A stretch of 64,000 bases of DNA from Chondrosia reniformis (taxonomy: Eukaryota; Porifera; Demospongiae; Chondrillida; Chondrillidae): positions 2,170,001 to 2,234,000 of the forward strand of contig OX359197.1 in assembly GCA_947172415.1 (NCBI GenBank), in the 5' to 3' direction. The translations under genes and the position numbers were made by a program. Positions 11,638 to 23,485 of this stretch are shown here, piece after piece; position 1 is the stretch's first letter, and each line of letters begins with the position of its first letter. The notes beneath the pieces are model-generated. The model made no database searches, was not told the DNA's origin, and saw only the letters and a program-made list of their open reading frames with translations.

Positions 11638-12270
11638 TTCTAGGTTCTAGGCTTTCTGAGGAACTTGAAAGTATTTTGAATAAACTTCTGCAAAACTAAC
11701 ACTATATATAGCTATTAATTTTTATTCATCTACATATAAACACTGGGTGTACCTCAATTATCACCTTGAGGTGAAAGCACATGACTCTCTAATAATGCAT
11801 GCCCATGCTAAAGAAGATCATCCCTTTTGTGAATGGCTATGATAGGTCGACACAATCATATATTATGTATGTATATTATCTTGGCTATATATTTGGACAG
11901 TTGCACCAATATTATATTCACATTAATTGTATATAATAATAATAATATAATTTATCAGAGTGACACATGTAAATTAAACAGCACTAGGCCAAGCTGGGGC
12001 CCATGAGTCACCAAAAAAGAAAAAACTAATACAGATTTCATGACAAATTAAATTGCATAATGCAAGTGATTAAACATTCTTCAATTCTAAATATACATTA
12101 ATTTATATAAGCATTAATTGATTATCTTCATGTCAAAACAGCTCCTCTCACCAGAGGAGGAATACTATAGAAGAAAAAGAGGAATATATCAAACTCATAT
12201 GGTTGTATATGTACACAATGTTTTGCACATTAATGCATATGGGTTCTTGTTCCAAAAAGTATATATATAT
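11638..12270. other. Intergenic, nothing recognised
   Basis: Upstream flank of the ATPase gene inside the large transposon. AT-rich, no exon seen. It probably holds the ATPase promoter; no clear TATA box could be chosen among many AT runs. Confidence 0.45.
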
Positions 12271-12443
12271 ATACATTAACTTTGTATGGTAGATTTTAAT
12301 GTGCTGTAACTCCATCAAATAGAAACATATGGAGCTAATACTTGATGTCAGCATTCCCAGACATGTATGAATCATTACCAAAGAGTTTTAGAAGTTTCCA
12401 TTTTTGTTCATATTTGCCCTATCTCTCACCATACATTAACTTT
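12271..12443. repeat. 169-bp tandem unit 1 (left of CACTA insertion)
   Basis: The first unit of a 169-bp repeat that begins with TTTGTATAGCAGATTTTAAT-like sequence and ends CACCATACATTAAC. Further units follow at 22337-22505 and 22506-22660. The CACTA element sits exactly between units 1 and 2, so the array was once continuous. Confidence 0.85.
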
Positions 12444-12620
12444 CACTGCAAGAAAAAGGGCAATTTGCTATAGTTTGCAAGTTTTTCAAACTACTGATTT
12501 ACAGAACGTTTGCTAACATTTACACACAAGCTGGTTTGCATAAGGTTTGCAGAGCGTTTGTGTACTGTGGTTTTGTCACCAATTAATTCAGAAAGTCCTA
12601 TATAAACTATACACAGAGGT
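12444..12620. promoter_or_regulatory. Left terminal and subterminal repeat region of CACTA element
   Basis: After the 19-bp terminal repeat come at least five GTTTGC-type words (AGTTTGCAAG, CGTTTGCTAA, GGTTTGCATA, GGTTTGCAGA, GCGTTTGTG). In CACTA elements such subterminal motifs bind the TNPA-type protein. Binding here is inferred. Confidence 0.65.
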
Positions 12621-13620
12621 GAAGCTTAGTGGAAGTGATAATGATATTCATTAACCAATTAAACGATTAAAATGGATTCTCAGGCTAGAGCAACGTTGCT
12701 AATGATTCCAGCACCAGCGCCTTTCGGTGGAACAGATATAGGCTAAATATATCCAAAAGGTAAGATAAATAACTATACATCACTGTTAAAAGGCAAAAGT
12801 TGCCGTATTTTTATCATTTAGCAGCCTTAATTCCGTTTCACTTATGCTTAGTTAGTAATTTCAATATTTACCCCCTTTGAGTTGAAAGGCATAGAAAGGT
12901 TCAAACTCACCATAAATAGTTATCTTAGTTGTTGCTTGCCATTACAGTGAATGTTAAACGCAAAAGTTTTACCAAACTATTGTATGTTCGTATGTATGTT
13001 TATAGATGTGATTGATCTTATATCTTTCATGGGTATTCTAGATAGTTTAAAATCGCACATGATAATATCTTAGAAGGAATCGCCTGACTCCTCAGTGGTC
13101 TTTGCTAAGGTAAGAAGCAGATTAAGTACCTTAAGTATACGTAGTACTTACATGGAACGGAATGTCCTAGGCCTGTATACAATTAAGATTTTAGCTACTC
13201 TGATAGAGAGAACAGCAGAAGTATAGTCATTAGAAAATATAAACAGTCGATTATCCAGTGTTTATAATTAACTTATGTACAAACTGTACAATCATCAACA
13301 TATAAAAAAGTGCGTATATTCAATTAATGTTAGTCCTATATCCTGATAGCTATACGTAATTAATTATTAGTGTACAGGATTATGGGTGTATTGACTTGTT
13401 TATTTTTATGTTCTTACCTATACAACATACATGTTTATAACTTAGAGAATTAACTATTTTAATTATACGTACCAACATGGGGAATTCGAAAGGATGTCGT
13501 TATGCTTACTTCTTATTGTGTATAAATGTAGCATAAAAGTCACTGGATTGAAAGGTTTATGTATAATAAGGATGATAATTAACAACTGTACACAGTTATA
13601 TAGTGTTAAGAGAAATTTAC
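12621..13620. other. CACTA internal sequence, nothing recognised
   Basis: About 1 kb of AT-rich sequence between the left subterminal repeats and the 254-residue ORF. Only short shadow frames were seen (such as 13494-13721). It may hold untranslated or missed small exons. Confidence 0.4.
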
Positions 13621-13623
13621 AAA

Positions 13624-14388
13624 CTATTCAGTTCTATTGTCTTTACTTTGAGCACCTAAGAGGACCATCCTCCCTGCCCTGCATCCTCCCTCCAAAATCC
13701 TATTCCTGTAAAACTCCCTAATTGCTAACTTAGATGTATTATATTGTTTTCTTTTTGTGTCTAATTCTATTCCTAATTCCTCTACCTTATCCCTATATTG
13801 CCTAATTTCATGTACTGCCCTATCTTCTAGATTTTTCAATTCACTTACATGCCTATTAACTATGTACTGCTCTGGTAAGCTAAGCCTATCCTTAATTACA
13901 TTTTCTGCAGCTAATGCATGCTTATGAAACTCGGTATCTATTTTACGAGACTTTGGCTGTATGTCAGTGTGTCCTATCTCTTCTCTACCTTTCCCTACTG
14001 TATCGTATACTTTACATTTCTTAATCCAATCTGAAGTACGCTGAAGATTTGTTTCTCTAAAGTAGGCATCCCATTTCTCATGGTCATAGGGTAGGTCATC
14101 TGGGTCCTCTTCAGGTCTCACTAATGTCAATTTCGGTCTTTCTCCGTTGTCTTCCAATTCATGGTTCTCGGTAAAACCTTGTTGCTGAGCATCCTGTGGT
14201 TTCTTCTTTTCAGAATTTGGGGGTGTAAGCAGATCAGCCGGCACAAGCATGCTAGGGTTAGGATCATATTCAAAAACTCTTCTGGTTCTTTCAAGATTCA
14301 GCTTCCTTCTAACACGTTGTTTTCTCCTTTGTCTTATTTTCTTCTTCCAGAGGTCTTCTGATGTTTTTGGATAATGGTAATTTGCCAT
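13624..14388 (-). CDS. Unknown 254-aa protein inside CACTA element
   Basis: Single open frame, MANYHYPK to QSKDNRTE. I chose this Met over one 26 codons upstream because the extra residues look random and ATTTTACAG lies just before it, a possible acceptor of an unseen 5' exon. The N-terminus is very basic (KKKIRQRRKQRVRRKLNLER), the middle acidic (PEEDPDDLPYDHEKWD), and the last 110 residues are charged and probably coiled coil. I do not recognise a family. It could be a third transposon protein (a DNA-binding accessory factor) or a captured host gene. The open frame argues for recent selection. Confidence 0.5.
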   Translation of the reverse strand: MANYHYPKTSEDLWKKKIRQRRKQRVRRKLNLERTRRVFEYDPNPSMLVPADLLTPPNSEKKKPQDAQQQGFTENHELEDNGERPKLTLVRPEEDPDDLPYDHEKWDAYFRETNLQRTSDWIKKCKVYDTVGKGREEIGHTDIQPKSRKIDTEFHKHALAAENVIKDRLSLPEQYIVNRHVSELKNLEDRAVHEIRQYRDKVEELGIELDTKRKQYNTSKLAIREFYRNRILEGGCRAGRMVLLGAQSKDNRTE

Positions 14389-14592
14389 GCTGTAAAATTT
14401 TGTATGCATGGAGTAATTAGTAATACCAGTACCAGTACACATGCATTCATGACACATGGACACCAATGTATGCAGATAGGGTTGTTGTAGGACTAGTACT
14501 ATAGGCTATACAACTCCAAACATGTAAGCTTGCCAGTCCAATGGTTTATTTTCAATTAAGCTATATATTATAAGTTTGTTTTTAGGTGATTA

Positions 14593-15560
14593 GATTGGTA
14601 TAGCCCGAAGCAGGCTCCCCATGTTCTAAGCTTGATTATTAGATTGGTACAGCCCGAAGCAGGCTCCCCATGTTCTAAGTTTGATTATTAGATTGGTACA
14701 GCCCGAAGCAGGCTCCCCATGTTCTAAGTTTGATTATTAGATTGGTACAGCCCGAAGCAGGCTCCCCATGTTCTAAGTTTGATTATTAGATTGGTACAGC
14801 CCGAAACAGGCTCCCCATGTTCTAAGCTTGATTATTAGATTGGTACAGCCCGAAGCAGGCTCCCCATGTTCTAAGTTTGATTATTAGATTGGTACAGCCC
14901 GAAGCAGGCTCCCCATGTTCTAAGTTTGATTATTAGATTGGTACAGCCCGAAGCAGGCTCCCCATGTTCTAAGTTTGATTATTAGATTGGTACAGCCCGA
15001 AGCAGGCTCCCCATGTTCTAAGTTTGATTATTAGATTGGTACAGCCCGAAGCAGGCTCCCCATGTTCTAAGTTTGATTATTAGATTGGTACAGCCCGAAG
15101 CAGGCTCCCCATGTTCTAAGATTGATTATTAGATTGGTACAGCCCGAAGCAGGCTCCCCATGTTCTAAGATTGATTATTAGATTGGTACAGCCCGAAGCA
15201 GGCTCCCCATGTTCTAAGATTGATTATTAGATTGGTACAGCCTGAAGCAGGCTCCCCATGTTCTAAGTTTGATTATTAGATTGGTACAGCCCGAAGCAGG
15301 CTCCCCATGTTCTAAGATTGATTATTAGATTGGTACAGCCCGAAGCAGGCTCCCCATGTTCTAAGATTGATTATTAGATTGGTACAGCCCGAAGCAGGCT
15401 CCCCATGTTCTAAGATTGATTATTAGATTGGTACAGCCCGAAGCAGGCTCCCCATGTTCTAAGCTTGATCATTAGATTGGTACAGCCTGAAGCCAGGCTC
15501 CCCATGGCCATGTTCTAAGATTGATTATTAGATTGGTACAGCCCGAAGCAGGCTCTCCAC
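14593..15560. repeat. 49-bp satellite array, about 20 copies, inside CACTA element
   Basis: About 20 head-to-tail copies of a 49-bp unit containing CAGCCCGAAGCAGGCTCC and CATGTTCTAAG, with very few differences (GTTT, GCTT or GATT variants after CTAA). AGCC/GGCT can pair in each unit to make a small hairpin. It lies between the 254-aa ORF and the transposase 3' end. High copy identity implies recent expansion. Not a CRISPR: there are no unique spacers. Confidence 0.95.
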
Positions 15561-16468
15561 ATTCTTATAGTCATTGTTTTATTATTTAATGGCAAACAGG
15601 TACAATGTACATAATTGACAGGTCCAACCTGAAACATTATTATAATTGCCAACTAATGTTTCATGTGTGCATTTATATATCTTTAAGAGTCAAACTGTTA
15701 ACTTACTTCTTGATATACAGGTAAACATCAAGTTAATACAGGAACAGAACAACAGAACTATAACTTTAACCTTTCCTCTATATATAACTCATTAAAAATG
15801 ATATCCCTCCAAAATGTCATGCCCTTGTCATGTGATTTACTATTTATAACATTTATCCTTGACAAAAATGTGTATTTTTAGAGCTTGAGATTACATATAT
15901 ACTATATACTTTTATGGAACATCTAAAATAGGAAACCAGTTCTGAGCATGCTCAAAGGCACATGGTATAGAGCTTCTTGCATAACTGTGTGCGCTTTCAA
16001 ATAACATTATAATATTAATAAAATTATTATGGCTATTACGTATCATGTACACCATATAATATATAGAGGCATTTAATTAGTATATACATCTAGATTTAAA
16101 TTATATTATTACGTATAATAAAGCTGTGAAATCTGCAATAAAATAATAAAATCCCATGGAAGGTCATACTAAACATATGTACACCTATATAAATTATTTT
16201 ATGTATGCAAATTGCTGTACATTTTAAAAATCAATTGCAACAAAACAGAAATATAATAGAACCACAGACAGCTATACATAGCTGTTTCGAGCTTCTTGGC
16301 TCTCATCAGTGTGGTGCACTATATATAAAATGTGAGCTCAGCACAAGTCAGCCATTTTCCTATACAAGCAATTTCATTACATGCATAAGGAAATTAATAA
16401 ATGGCAAATCATTATAAGAGATTTGCATCACAGCTCAAAAAGTTTATGATCATATATATTGAATAAAA
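15561..16468. other. CACTA internal sequence, nothing recognised
   Basis: AT-rich 3' flank of the transposase gene. A small plus frame (16205-16417) has no recognisable content. Confidence 0.4.
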
Positions 16469-19400
16469 TCACAGAGGGATTTGACTAACAATAAGTACTC
16501 TGTCAGAACCACGTCTAGTTCCAAAATGAACATCTGCTTCTAGCCAAATGACACGTGAGCAAATGTTCTGAATAGGAATAAAAACGGAATGGATTTCCAA
16601 AGAAGTGGTCCAAATCTCACAAGGTGTACCTAGCCAATATCTGAATTCATCTGGAATAAAAAAATTTACATTGGCAAACCAAACAGAGTGTACATTTGTC
16701 AATCCACTTGCAACTGTAACCTGAGTGGAAACCTTAATGAAATAATTTATCCTACAAAGGCTGGTAGCCTGTGTTGCAGTATCTTTATGTGCTAGCACAC
16801 GACTGCAGGCATGAAACCTGCCTTCAAAGGAACCAATAGTAGAGCCATTTATCCTAACACAGTTACATTTTGAACATAGTATACCGATGTCAATTTGGCC
16901 TTCAAAAAGTCCACAGGAAATGACAATTAAAGCTTCTTTGGTAACTCTATCTAAAGATGACTCAAAAATAGGTGGTAAAGGAATCACTGATCTACTTCCT
17001 ATCTTATCACTGGAAATAGGTTTAAAGCAGACAGAAAGAGAGCCTTTCAAATTGGTGTAACCCAACAGAGGACCAAAGTCATCTTGGTATTCTTGGGGCA
17101 AACTTGAGGTAACAGTAAAATCAAGCATGCAAAATTTTCTCATAAGTTGGATCTCCACACTTCTGTTATTGGTTGGATATCCACCTAATAAACCATTCAT
17201 CCTCTCAAAAGCAAATAACCAAAAACTATACACTGGGCCAAAGTCCCTTATACACTCCTGTAGATGAAGGTGTAAATGCATATTGGGAGTCAAATACTTA
17301 GGGGAGTACAAAGCCTCAGTTTGTATACAAAAATCAGTTAACAATTTATGGGCCTCAGCAATTTCATGTGGTTTAATTATTCTAGAGCAAAGTATACTGC
17401 ATGCCTTTACAAACGTTTGCCAACATTTGTAATCATTAATTGGTAGAATAGGCCTTAAGCAAGGCAGGGAAAACAATAAGACCCAATTTTTCCACTGATC
17501 GGCACTGAAGGAAGAAAACCCAGAGGACAGCTTAAATGGTATTCTTCCAACATCAGATGGACCAATAAAATTATCTACCTTTTCCTGGATGGATTGGAAA
17601 TCATTAGGCTTAAGTTTTCCAGTCTCTTTCCAAATTGTCATCATATGCTTTGCAGTTCCTAATAGTAAATTGTGCATGGGGTCGATGATAACCATTCTGG
17701 TAGGGTCAAAGTAAGGCAATTCTAAAAGCACTGAATACTTGATCCCATACTCTTGCTGTATCTTCCTTTGCGCCTGTTGAGAAGTAGCTAAATGCCATTT
17801 GTCTGCAAAAGAATGAACAAGTGACAGCTCCCTTTTTGGCCAGTTTTCAGTGTCAAACCCACCATAATTGGGCTTGTTAATGTCCGCTGCATATGTAAAA
17901 GCTTTTAAACATTTGAGGCATCCTCTATGGGCATTAAAATTCACAAAACCTGACACTTTCCTAGCCGCAGGGGTATCACATGCAACACACAACAGAACTG
18001 CTCTAGCAAGTATTTTCCCACAGTCAGTACTTATTTCTACTCCATTGTTCCAAAATGCCTTCAATTCAGCAACTAATGGTTCTAATATGAAGTTTAGGTT
18101 AGCAGGTTCTTTTGGACCGGGTATAAGACCAAGCAACAAAATGTTTTCTGGCTTAAATCTCTCGACCCTTGGTAAATTTTGTATAGCCAAATAAATTGCA
18201 CCCAAAGAATATGGGGTATGATCAAAGGGCTGAAAAAAATCTAAATTTAACATAAATGCAAAAGTGTGCACATTACTTAATAAAGGCAAAGACTTATATT
18301 CCTGAAATTCCTTCCATATACTTCCATGGTAAACATCAGTGAGGTCAGGAGTTGGACCAACATTACGCCAATGTTGACACTTTTCCAGCATGCCTTTACG
18401 CATCAATATAGCTTCCAAACCTGTTTTAATACTTTTATAACAATAAATCATCTTTGGAAAATAAAGAGTTTTACCTGCAGAAGTTCTATAGGATTTAAAT
18501 AGAGGTTGATTGCAAGGCCTACGTTTGGATGGGTGTGGATGGTGTGGAAACTTGGCATAGCTACAGTATGCCTGCCTCTTTGAAGAATTTAGTCTTTCAC
18601 CTAGAAGGTCTTCAGACTTATAAATAGAATTACACTTTTGGCAATAAATGTACTTTTGAAAGGTGTCTTTTATATTAGTGGCTTTCTTAACCTGATAAAC
18701 AGTTCTTGGCAATTTGCCTACAAATTCAGACATAGGTCCATTAGGAAACCGTTTCAGCATAGCCTCGAAAAATTTCACAATAAACAATAGAAAGATGGAT
18801 AGAGTAGCATTTGATAATTTAGCTACAGACTGGATAGCTAACAGGAAGTGGGAATATAGAATAACCAACTTGTTGTGCCCATTGTCAGGACACGGAGATG
18901 TTTGCTCTTCATAACAATCATTGATAATGTCTTCCATCTCTTCCGGGTCAACTAGAAGATCAAGGGATTCACCTTCTTCTTCATTACCACTCATGTCACT
19001 ATCAGAGTCAACAGCCTATGTTAAATATCAGAAAATGCCATTTCTCTAACTCATATAATTGACCTGCAGTCATGCACTTCAGTGCACTCACTTCTAAATG
19101 CTCATTTCCTCCAACTAAATTCTCCAAAGAAGTATCGATTGGTATTCCTTGTTCTTGGACTTCCCTTGGTATGGAGTCCTGCCAACACATATAAAGGCAC
19201 TATTGGACAACTAAATCCATGATGCATTCAATGCATACAGTACAGCAGTGCCTTCTACATACTGAAAGTATATGCATGTATACCATTGCTTGATCTTCAT
19301 TGTGGGCTTCTTCAGATGCATGCTCTCCAACTGAATCTGATTGACATTCCTCAACTTAATTAAGAGAAGGCATAAAGGGGTACTTTTAAGGTTTATTTAA

Positions 19401-19903
19401 TCTTAATTGTTTAACAAAGTCTATATAAAATCAACATGCATGCAGCCATACCAGTTAATATAGCTCTACAGGATTTATATACATTTTAAAGGGAATATAG
19501 GCTATATCAATAATGCATGACTGAATTAATAATTGCATGCATATTATATAACACAAATACTTTGAGTTTCTTTCTTGACCATGGTATACAGCTTCTCATA
19601 CATACAATATAGTAAAATTAGTTTCAACTATGCTCTCATAATCTTTGGAATGGTACATCCTTTGACTTTTGAGCGTTTAAATGTACCATCCCAAAGATAA
19701 GTTTGACACAGCTATAAGGAATCCTTATTCTATTATGTACTCATAATATCTACATCCATTAATTATTGTTATGCATATATACCAATACTATTCTGCCAGC
19801 AATTCAGTTGCTTGTTGTAAAAAAGCTTCTTATGTCTCCAATATGCAGTTTTGGATAAGTTGGTATTACAATGAGGGCATACGTATTTGCTTTCACTTTC
19901 CAT
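16469..19903 (-). CDS. CACTA/EnSpm transposase (TNP2/Transposase_21 type), 941 aa
   Basis: Four exons, 19903-19783, 19354-19284, 19178-19092 and 19015-16469, total 2826 nt with all phases matching. The N-terminus has a small zinc-binding module, CPHCNTNLSKTAYWRHK (C2H-like), then an acidic stretch. The large exon has the family's CDTPAARKVSGF with a following HRGCLKC, then IDPMHNLLLGTAKHMM, and further on a DUF4218-like MHLHLHLQECIRDFGPVY and FERMNGLLG. This enzyme cuts at CACTA ends and integrates with 3-bp duplications, which agrees with the borders found here. It is intact, with no stops. It lies head to head with the second gene, 305 bp apart, so they probably share a bidirectional promoter. 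Confidence 0.94.
19600..19710. other. Imperfect inverted repeat in transposase intron 1
   Basis: ATCTTTGGAATGGTACAT and ATGTACCATCCCAAAGAT form arms around a short loop. Possible intronic hairpin. No known function. Confidence 0.5.
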
Positions 19904-20208
19904 GACAAAATGAAGAGAAATGAGAGCTGATTGAGCTTGCAGGGCTTATATTCTTTTCTGCTGGTAAAACACGTGCATGCTGCTAAATATCATGAGATTA
20001 AAGTCACCTGATTTACAAAGCTAGATTTGATTGGTCCTTTATATATGGACAAGGAAGAAAGTAAGCTGATTGGCTATTTAAATATGGTCATAAAACCTGC
20101 TTCCTGTATAGGAGGTCCAAAAATTCCAATGAATTTCATTAATTTTGGAGGGATTTATTCTGGCTCGGGAAGTTTGCAATTGTGCATTAGATTTGAATCT
20201 TAAAAGAA
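19904..20208. promoter_or_regulatory. Probable bidirectional promoter of CACTA genes
   Basis: The 305-bp gap between the divergent start codons of the transposase and the second gene. It is AT-rich with candidate TATATAT-like words, but no single core element can be picked. Shared promoter use is inferred from the arrangement. Confidence 0.5.
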
Positions 20209-21780
20209 ATGACTAACTTTAACAGAGATCCAAGATTTGTCTTCACAGATCCTGCTAGAGGTTTGCTCTACTATAGGTGTAATCATGTGTTTCATGTATT
20301 GCAGATTTAGCTAATACATGCAAACATATACATACCTAATTGCAGTTTTAGAGGAACTCACAGATTCAGAAGACGATGCAGGAAGCCTTAGCCAAGGACA
20401 GAGTAGCAACTATAACTTGGAAGAACCTGCTCCATACTTTGGAGGAATGACAACAACAGGTATATAAACTTCATTAAAACTATATACATTGTCCAGTCCA
20501 CAATTAAAAATTGTTTGTTTAAACAGTTTTAAGACAACTGAATTCAACTGTCACAGCCATTAAGTCAAAACTTTGTAGCTTAGAGATGGCAAATGAGACT
20601 CTAACCAATCGGTTTGAAAGATTAGAGCAGGAACAACAATTGCCAACACCCCCTTCTTCTTCTTCAAGTTCTCCTGTGACAAATCAGTCAAGTTCTATTT
20701 TACTGACATCTCCAAAGATCACTAGAAGAATCACAGGAAGAATTTCTGTTAGTGTCATGCATGAATTTAGTTTTTAAGGATATACATTCATTGTACATCA
20801 ATTTTGGATCATATACAAATTAAAATTATTTTCTAAATGCACATGTACATTGTAAATTCATCAACAGCAAGCTATACAGAGAGTGCATTCAAACTTGCCA
20901 GATGAGAAAAAATTTGATTTAAACAAAAGGTAAAATCTTACATATCTGTACTATAGCTGCACTGCATATAGTTCAAATTTTTATTTTATACCTCCTTTTA
21001 AGCTTACTGAGTCCAGAAAACCAACAAACAAGAAAAAACATTTTAGATGAGGTTCATTTACATATGCCTGAAGAAAGAAATGAACTTTTAATATGTAAGT
21101 AAATGCAACTTATCCCATGCAAACTGCACAGTATAGCTCTATATGACTATTTAGTGGGAACTAAGCGCTTATTTGAAAATCTTAAAAGAAAGAGAAGATT
21201 TGCTATTCTAACTGATGAACAGAACACCTCAAGAAAGTTAACATCAAGAAAAAGACAGAGAAGAATTAGGGTGAACTATTTATAGACAGCTTAACTCAGT
21301 CAGTCTGACCTTATGTTATCAAATGTTTCATAGAAATATGAGAACAGAGCATCACAAGCCAAATCCCATCAAGGAGAAATGTTTAGGGACATCGGAGTTG
21401 ACCATATGACAGAAGAGTCAGAAACTGAAGACCCTGTAACAAGAAAAACAAAGATAGTATTACACAAACTTCCATGGCGATCAAATGGTAAAATATGACC
21501 ATGCATGCATGTGTAAACTATATACACATAAATGTCATATACAATTCCACAGAAGCAACTGAACTATTGCATACTCTAGACAGAAAATATGAAGAGACCC
21601 TAACCAATAAACCTTACAGAACTTCTAAGCTTGATAGGATTGATGGAGCACCATCAGCTAGAATGCCACCGAGGGGAACTGCTTCTTGGATCATTAGTAG
21701 CACCTGGCAAGGTATAAATTGATTTTATTTGATTAGTAAAACTGTATGGAACCTTAAATTACTGTTCTGCAGAAACATGA
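20209..21780 (+). CDS. Second CACTA protein (TNPA-like candidate), 323 aa
   Basis: Nine exons join in frame: 20209-20260, 20352-20459, 20527-20747, 20868-20929, 21003-21094, 21155-21270, 21334-21487, 21553-21711 and 21773-21780. The start is MTNFNRDPRFVFTDPA; the last exon adds only ET and stop. An acidic N-terminus is followed by a predicted coiled coil (TVTAIKSKLCSLEMANETL), a Ser/Pro linker, a basic stretch (SRKRQRRIR), and a C-terminus with GAPSARMPPRGTASW. CACTA elements usually encode such a DNA-binding partner that coats subterminal repeats. I do not recognise the sequence itself, so the TNPA role is inferred from position and composition. Confidence 0.72.
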
Positions 21781-22336
21781 ATGGCACTAAGCTGTGATCC
21801 TACTGCACAAATGACTGCAAGCACAGGAGAGTGATCTAACTTTAAACTTTAACAACATAAGTTTCACCTTTATATACATTACAAATACATCCCAAATATA
21901 TACACACTTACTTGAATTTGTATTCACATTTTTGTTAATTCTCCAACTACTTTATCGATGTAGCCATTTTAATTTGACTTTGCGCAATACATATAAATGA
22001 TTAAAGGATAAGGTCATGATCATGCAAAAAAGGTCATTCATTTATTGAATTAGTACTAATGATATTCATAACTTTCACACCTCACCTGCCGAAACAGGCC
22101 TACTTAAAATGATATTCATAGAATCAATATTATTCATAATCTAAAATAACAAACTATAAAAACTTTGCTTCTGACAATGTATACATTGCCAACTTCAGCA
22201 AACTCTAAGCAAATTCGTTCGTTTGCTCAAGTTTGCATTGTATGTAAACTTAAGGTTTGCTGAAGTGTAAACTAATGGCTTTGCTAGCAAAACAACTAAG
22301 TTTGCACAACTGTAAACTGCCCTTATTCTTGCAGTG
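21781..22336. promoter_or_regulatory. Right subterminal and terminal repeat region of CACTA element
   Basis: 22190-22320 carries GCAAACTC, GCAAATTCG, CGTTTGCTC, AGTTTGCATT, GGTTTGCTGA and AGTTTGCACA, mirroring the left end. It then ends with the 19-bp terminal repeat at 22318-22336. 21781-22189 shows nothing else. Confidence 0.65.
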
Positions 22337-22660
22337 TTTGTATAGCAGATTTTAATGTACATTAAGGGTCGTAACTCCATCAAACTGAAACATATGGAGC
22401 TAATACTTGATGTCAGCATTCACAGACATGCAAGAATCATTTACAAAGAGTTTTAGAAGTTTCAATTTTTGTTCATATTTGCCCTATCTCTCACCATACA
22501 TTAACTTTGTATAGCAGATTTTAATGTACATTAAGGGTCGTAACTCTATCAAACTGAAACATATGGAGCTAATACTTGATGTCAGCATTCACAGACATGC
22601 ATGAATCATTTACAAAGAGTTTTAGAAGTAACTGTTTCAATTTTTGTTCATATTTGTTTT
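22337..22660. repeat. 169-bp tandem units 2 and 3, with empty CACTA site
   Basis: Unit 2 spans 22337-22505 and unit 3 spans 22506-22660. They are almost identical to each other and to unit 1 at 12271-12443. The junction at 22500-22518 preserves the sequence as it was before the CACTA insertion at the equivalent junction. Confidence 0.9.
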
Positions 22661-23252
22661 AATTTATCAACATGCACAAACAATAAATATGTATAGCACA
22701 AGAACTCTATCACACAGGTGGATGAATAAATAATTGGGGATGTATAAAGATTCCATTCTTTCAGGGCAAAGTGCCATTTGCCAAGTGCAAGTTATGCAAA
22801 TTAACAGGAGGAAGTGGTAATCCATTTCACATGAGCAAAGCCCTAGTGATAAACATGTCACATTAACAGAGTATTGTTAGAGCTATATAACCAAATGCTG
22901 TTAATATGATAGACCTTTATAGGTGGGTGTACCTCATCAGAGCCTCATCTTCAATTTAGCCAGAAGACAAATCTTATTCCAAAAGTATACAAGCTCAATT
23001 AAACTTCATTCAACACTATGTACATAACTCTATACCATGTATTATGAAGTATACCTATAGGTATTTGAACTTTTATGATATTTACATATTTGGAGCATGC
23101 ATGAATGGCTTGTCTATATTAGAGTAATAAATAGTTTATAGGTCTCAAAGCCAATCTGCTAGAAACATGAGTATGCACTTGAAAGCCAGAGGAACTACAA
23201 CAATCACAGCAGAGTCATGACTTATCTAAATTCTATATGTGTGTGTATATGT
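22661..23252. other. Intergenic, nothing recognised
   Basis: AT-rich stretch inside the large transposon. The small minus frame at 22667-22861 has no recognisable content. Confidence 0.4.
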
Positions 23253-23485
23253 CACAGAATCAAATTTCAGGTTTCATATGGCATGAAACCTATTTAAAAC
23301 TTCTTGAACAGCCAGGTTTCAAAGGGTGCTCAAATATGTATGTACTAATAGATTATTTCATGGGTTTCAAATTTTAACAGTCCCTTTTCTGAGTTTTATA
23401 CATACTTTCATACCTTTTGAAACCTGGCTGTTCAAAAAGTTCAAATAGGTTTCATGCCTTATGAAACCTGACATTTGATCCTGTG
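23253..23485. mobile_element. CACAG-ended MITE, copy 2 (TSD TGT)
   Basis: Ends CACAGAATCAAAT / ATTTGATCCTGTG, flanked on each side by TGT, with GGTTTCA-rich arms matching the copy at 3286-3517. It inserted into the large transposon upstream of its transposase. Confidence 0.82.

Larger units (their letters stand above)
12444..22336. mobile_element. Complete CACTA (EnSpm) transposon, 9893 bp, TSD TTT
   Basis: The left end starts CACTGCAAGAAAAAGGGCA and the right end, reverse-complemented, starts CACTGCAAGAATAAGGGCA (19 bp, one mismatch). Both ends are flanked by TTT (12441-12443 and 22337-22339). The uninterrupted target, CATTAACTTTGTATAGCAG, survives in the adjacent tandem unit at 22500-22518, which proves the borders. 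Subterminal regions carry many GTTTGC / GCAAAC words on both strands, as expected for transposase-binding sites. The element holds an intact transposase, a divergent second gene, a 254-residue ORF and a 49-bp array. All coding sequences are open, so it looks recently active. Confidence 0.95.

Noticed and set aside
14593-15560. Regularly spaced repeats that could suggest a CRISPR array
   Set aside because: Whole 49-bp units are identical with no unique spacers, and this is animal DNA inside a transposon.
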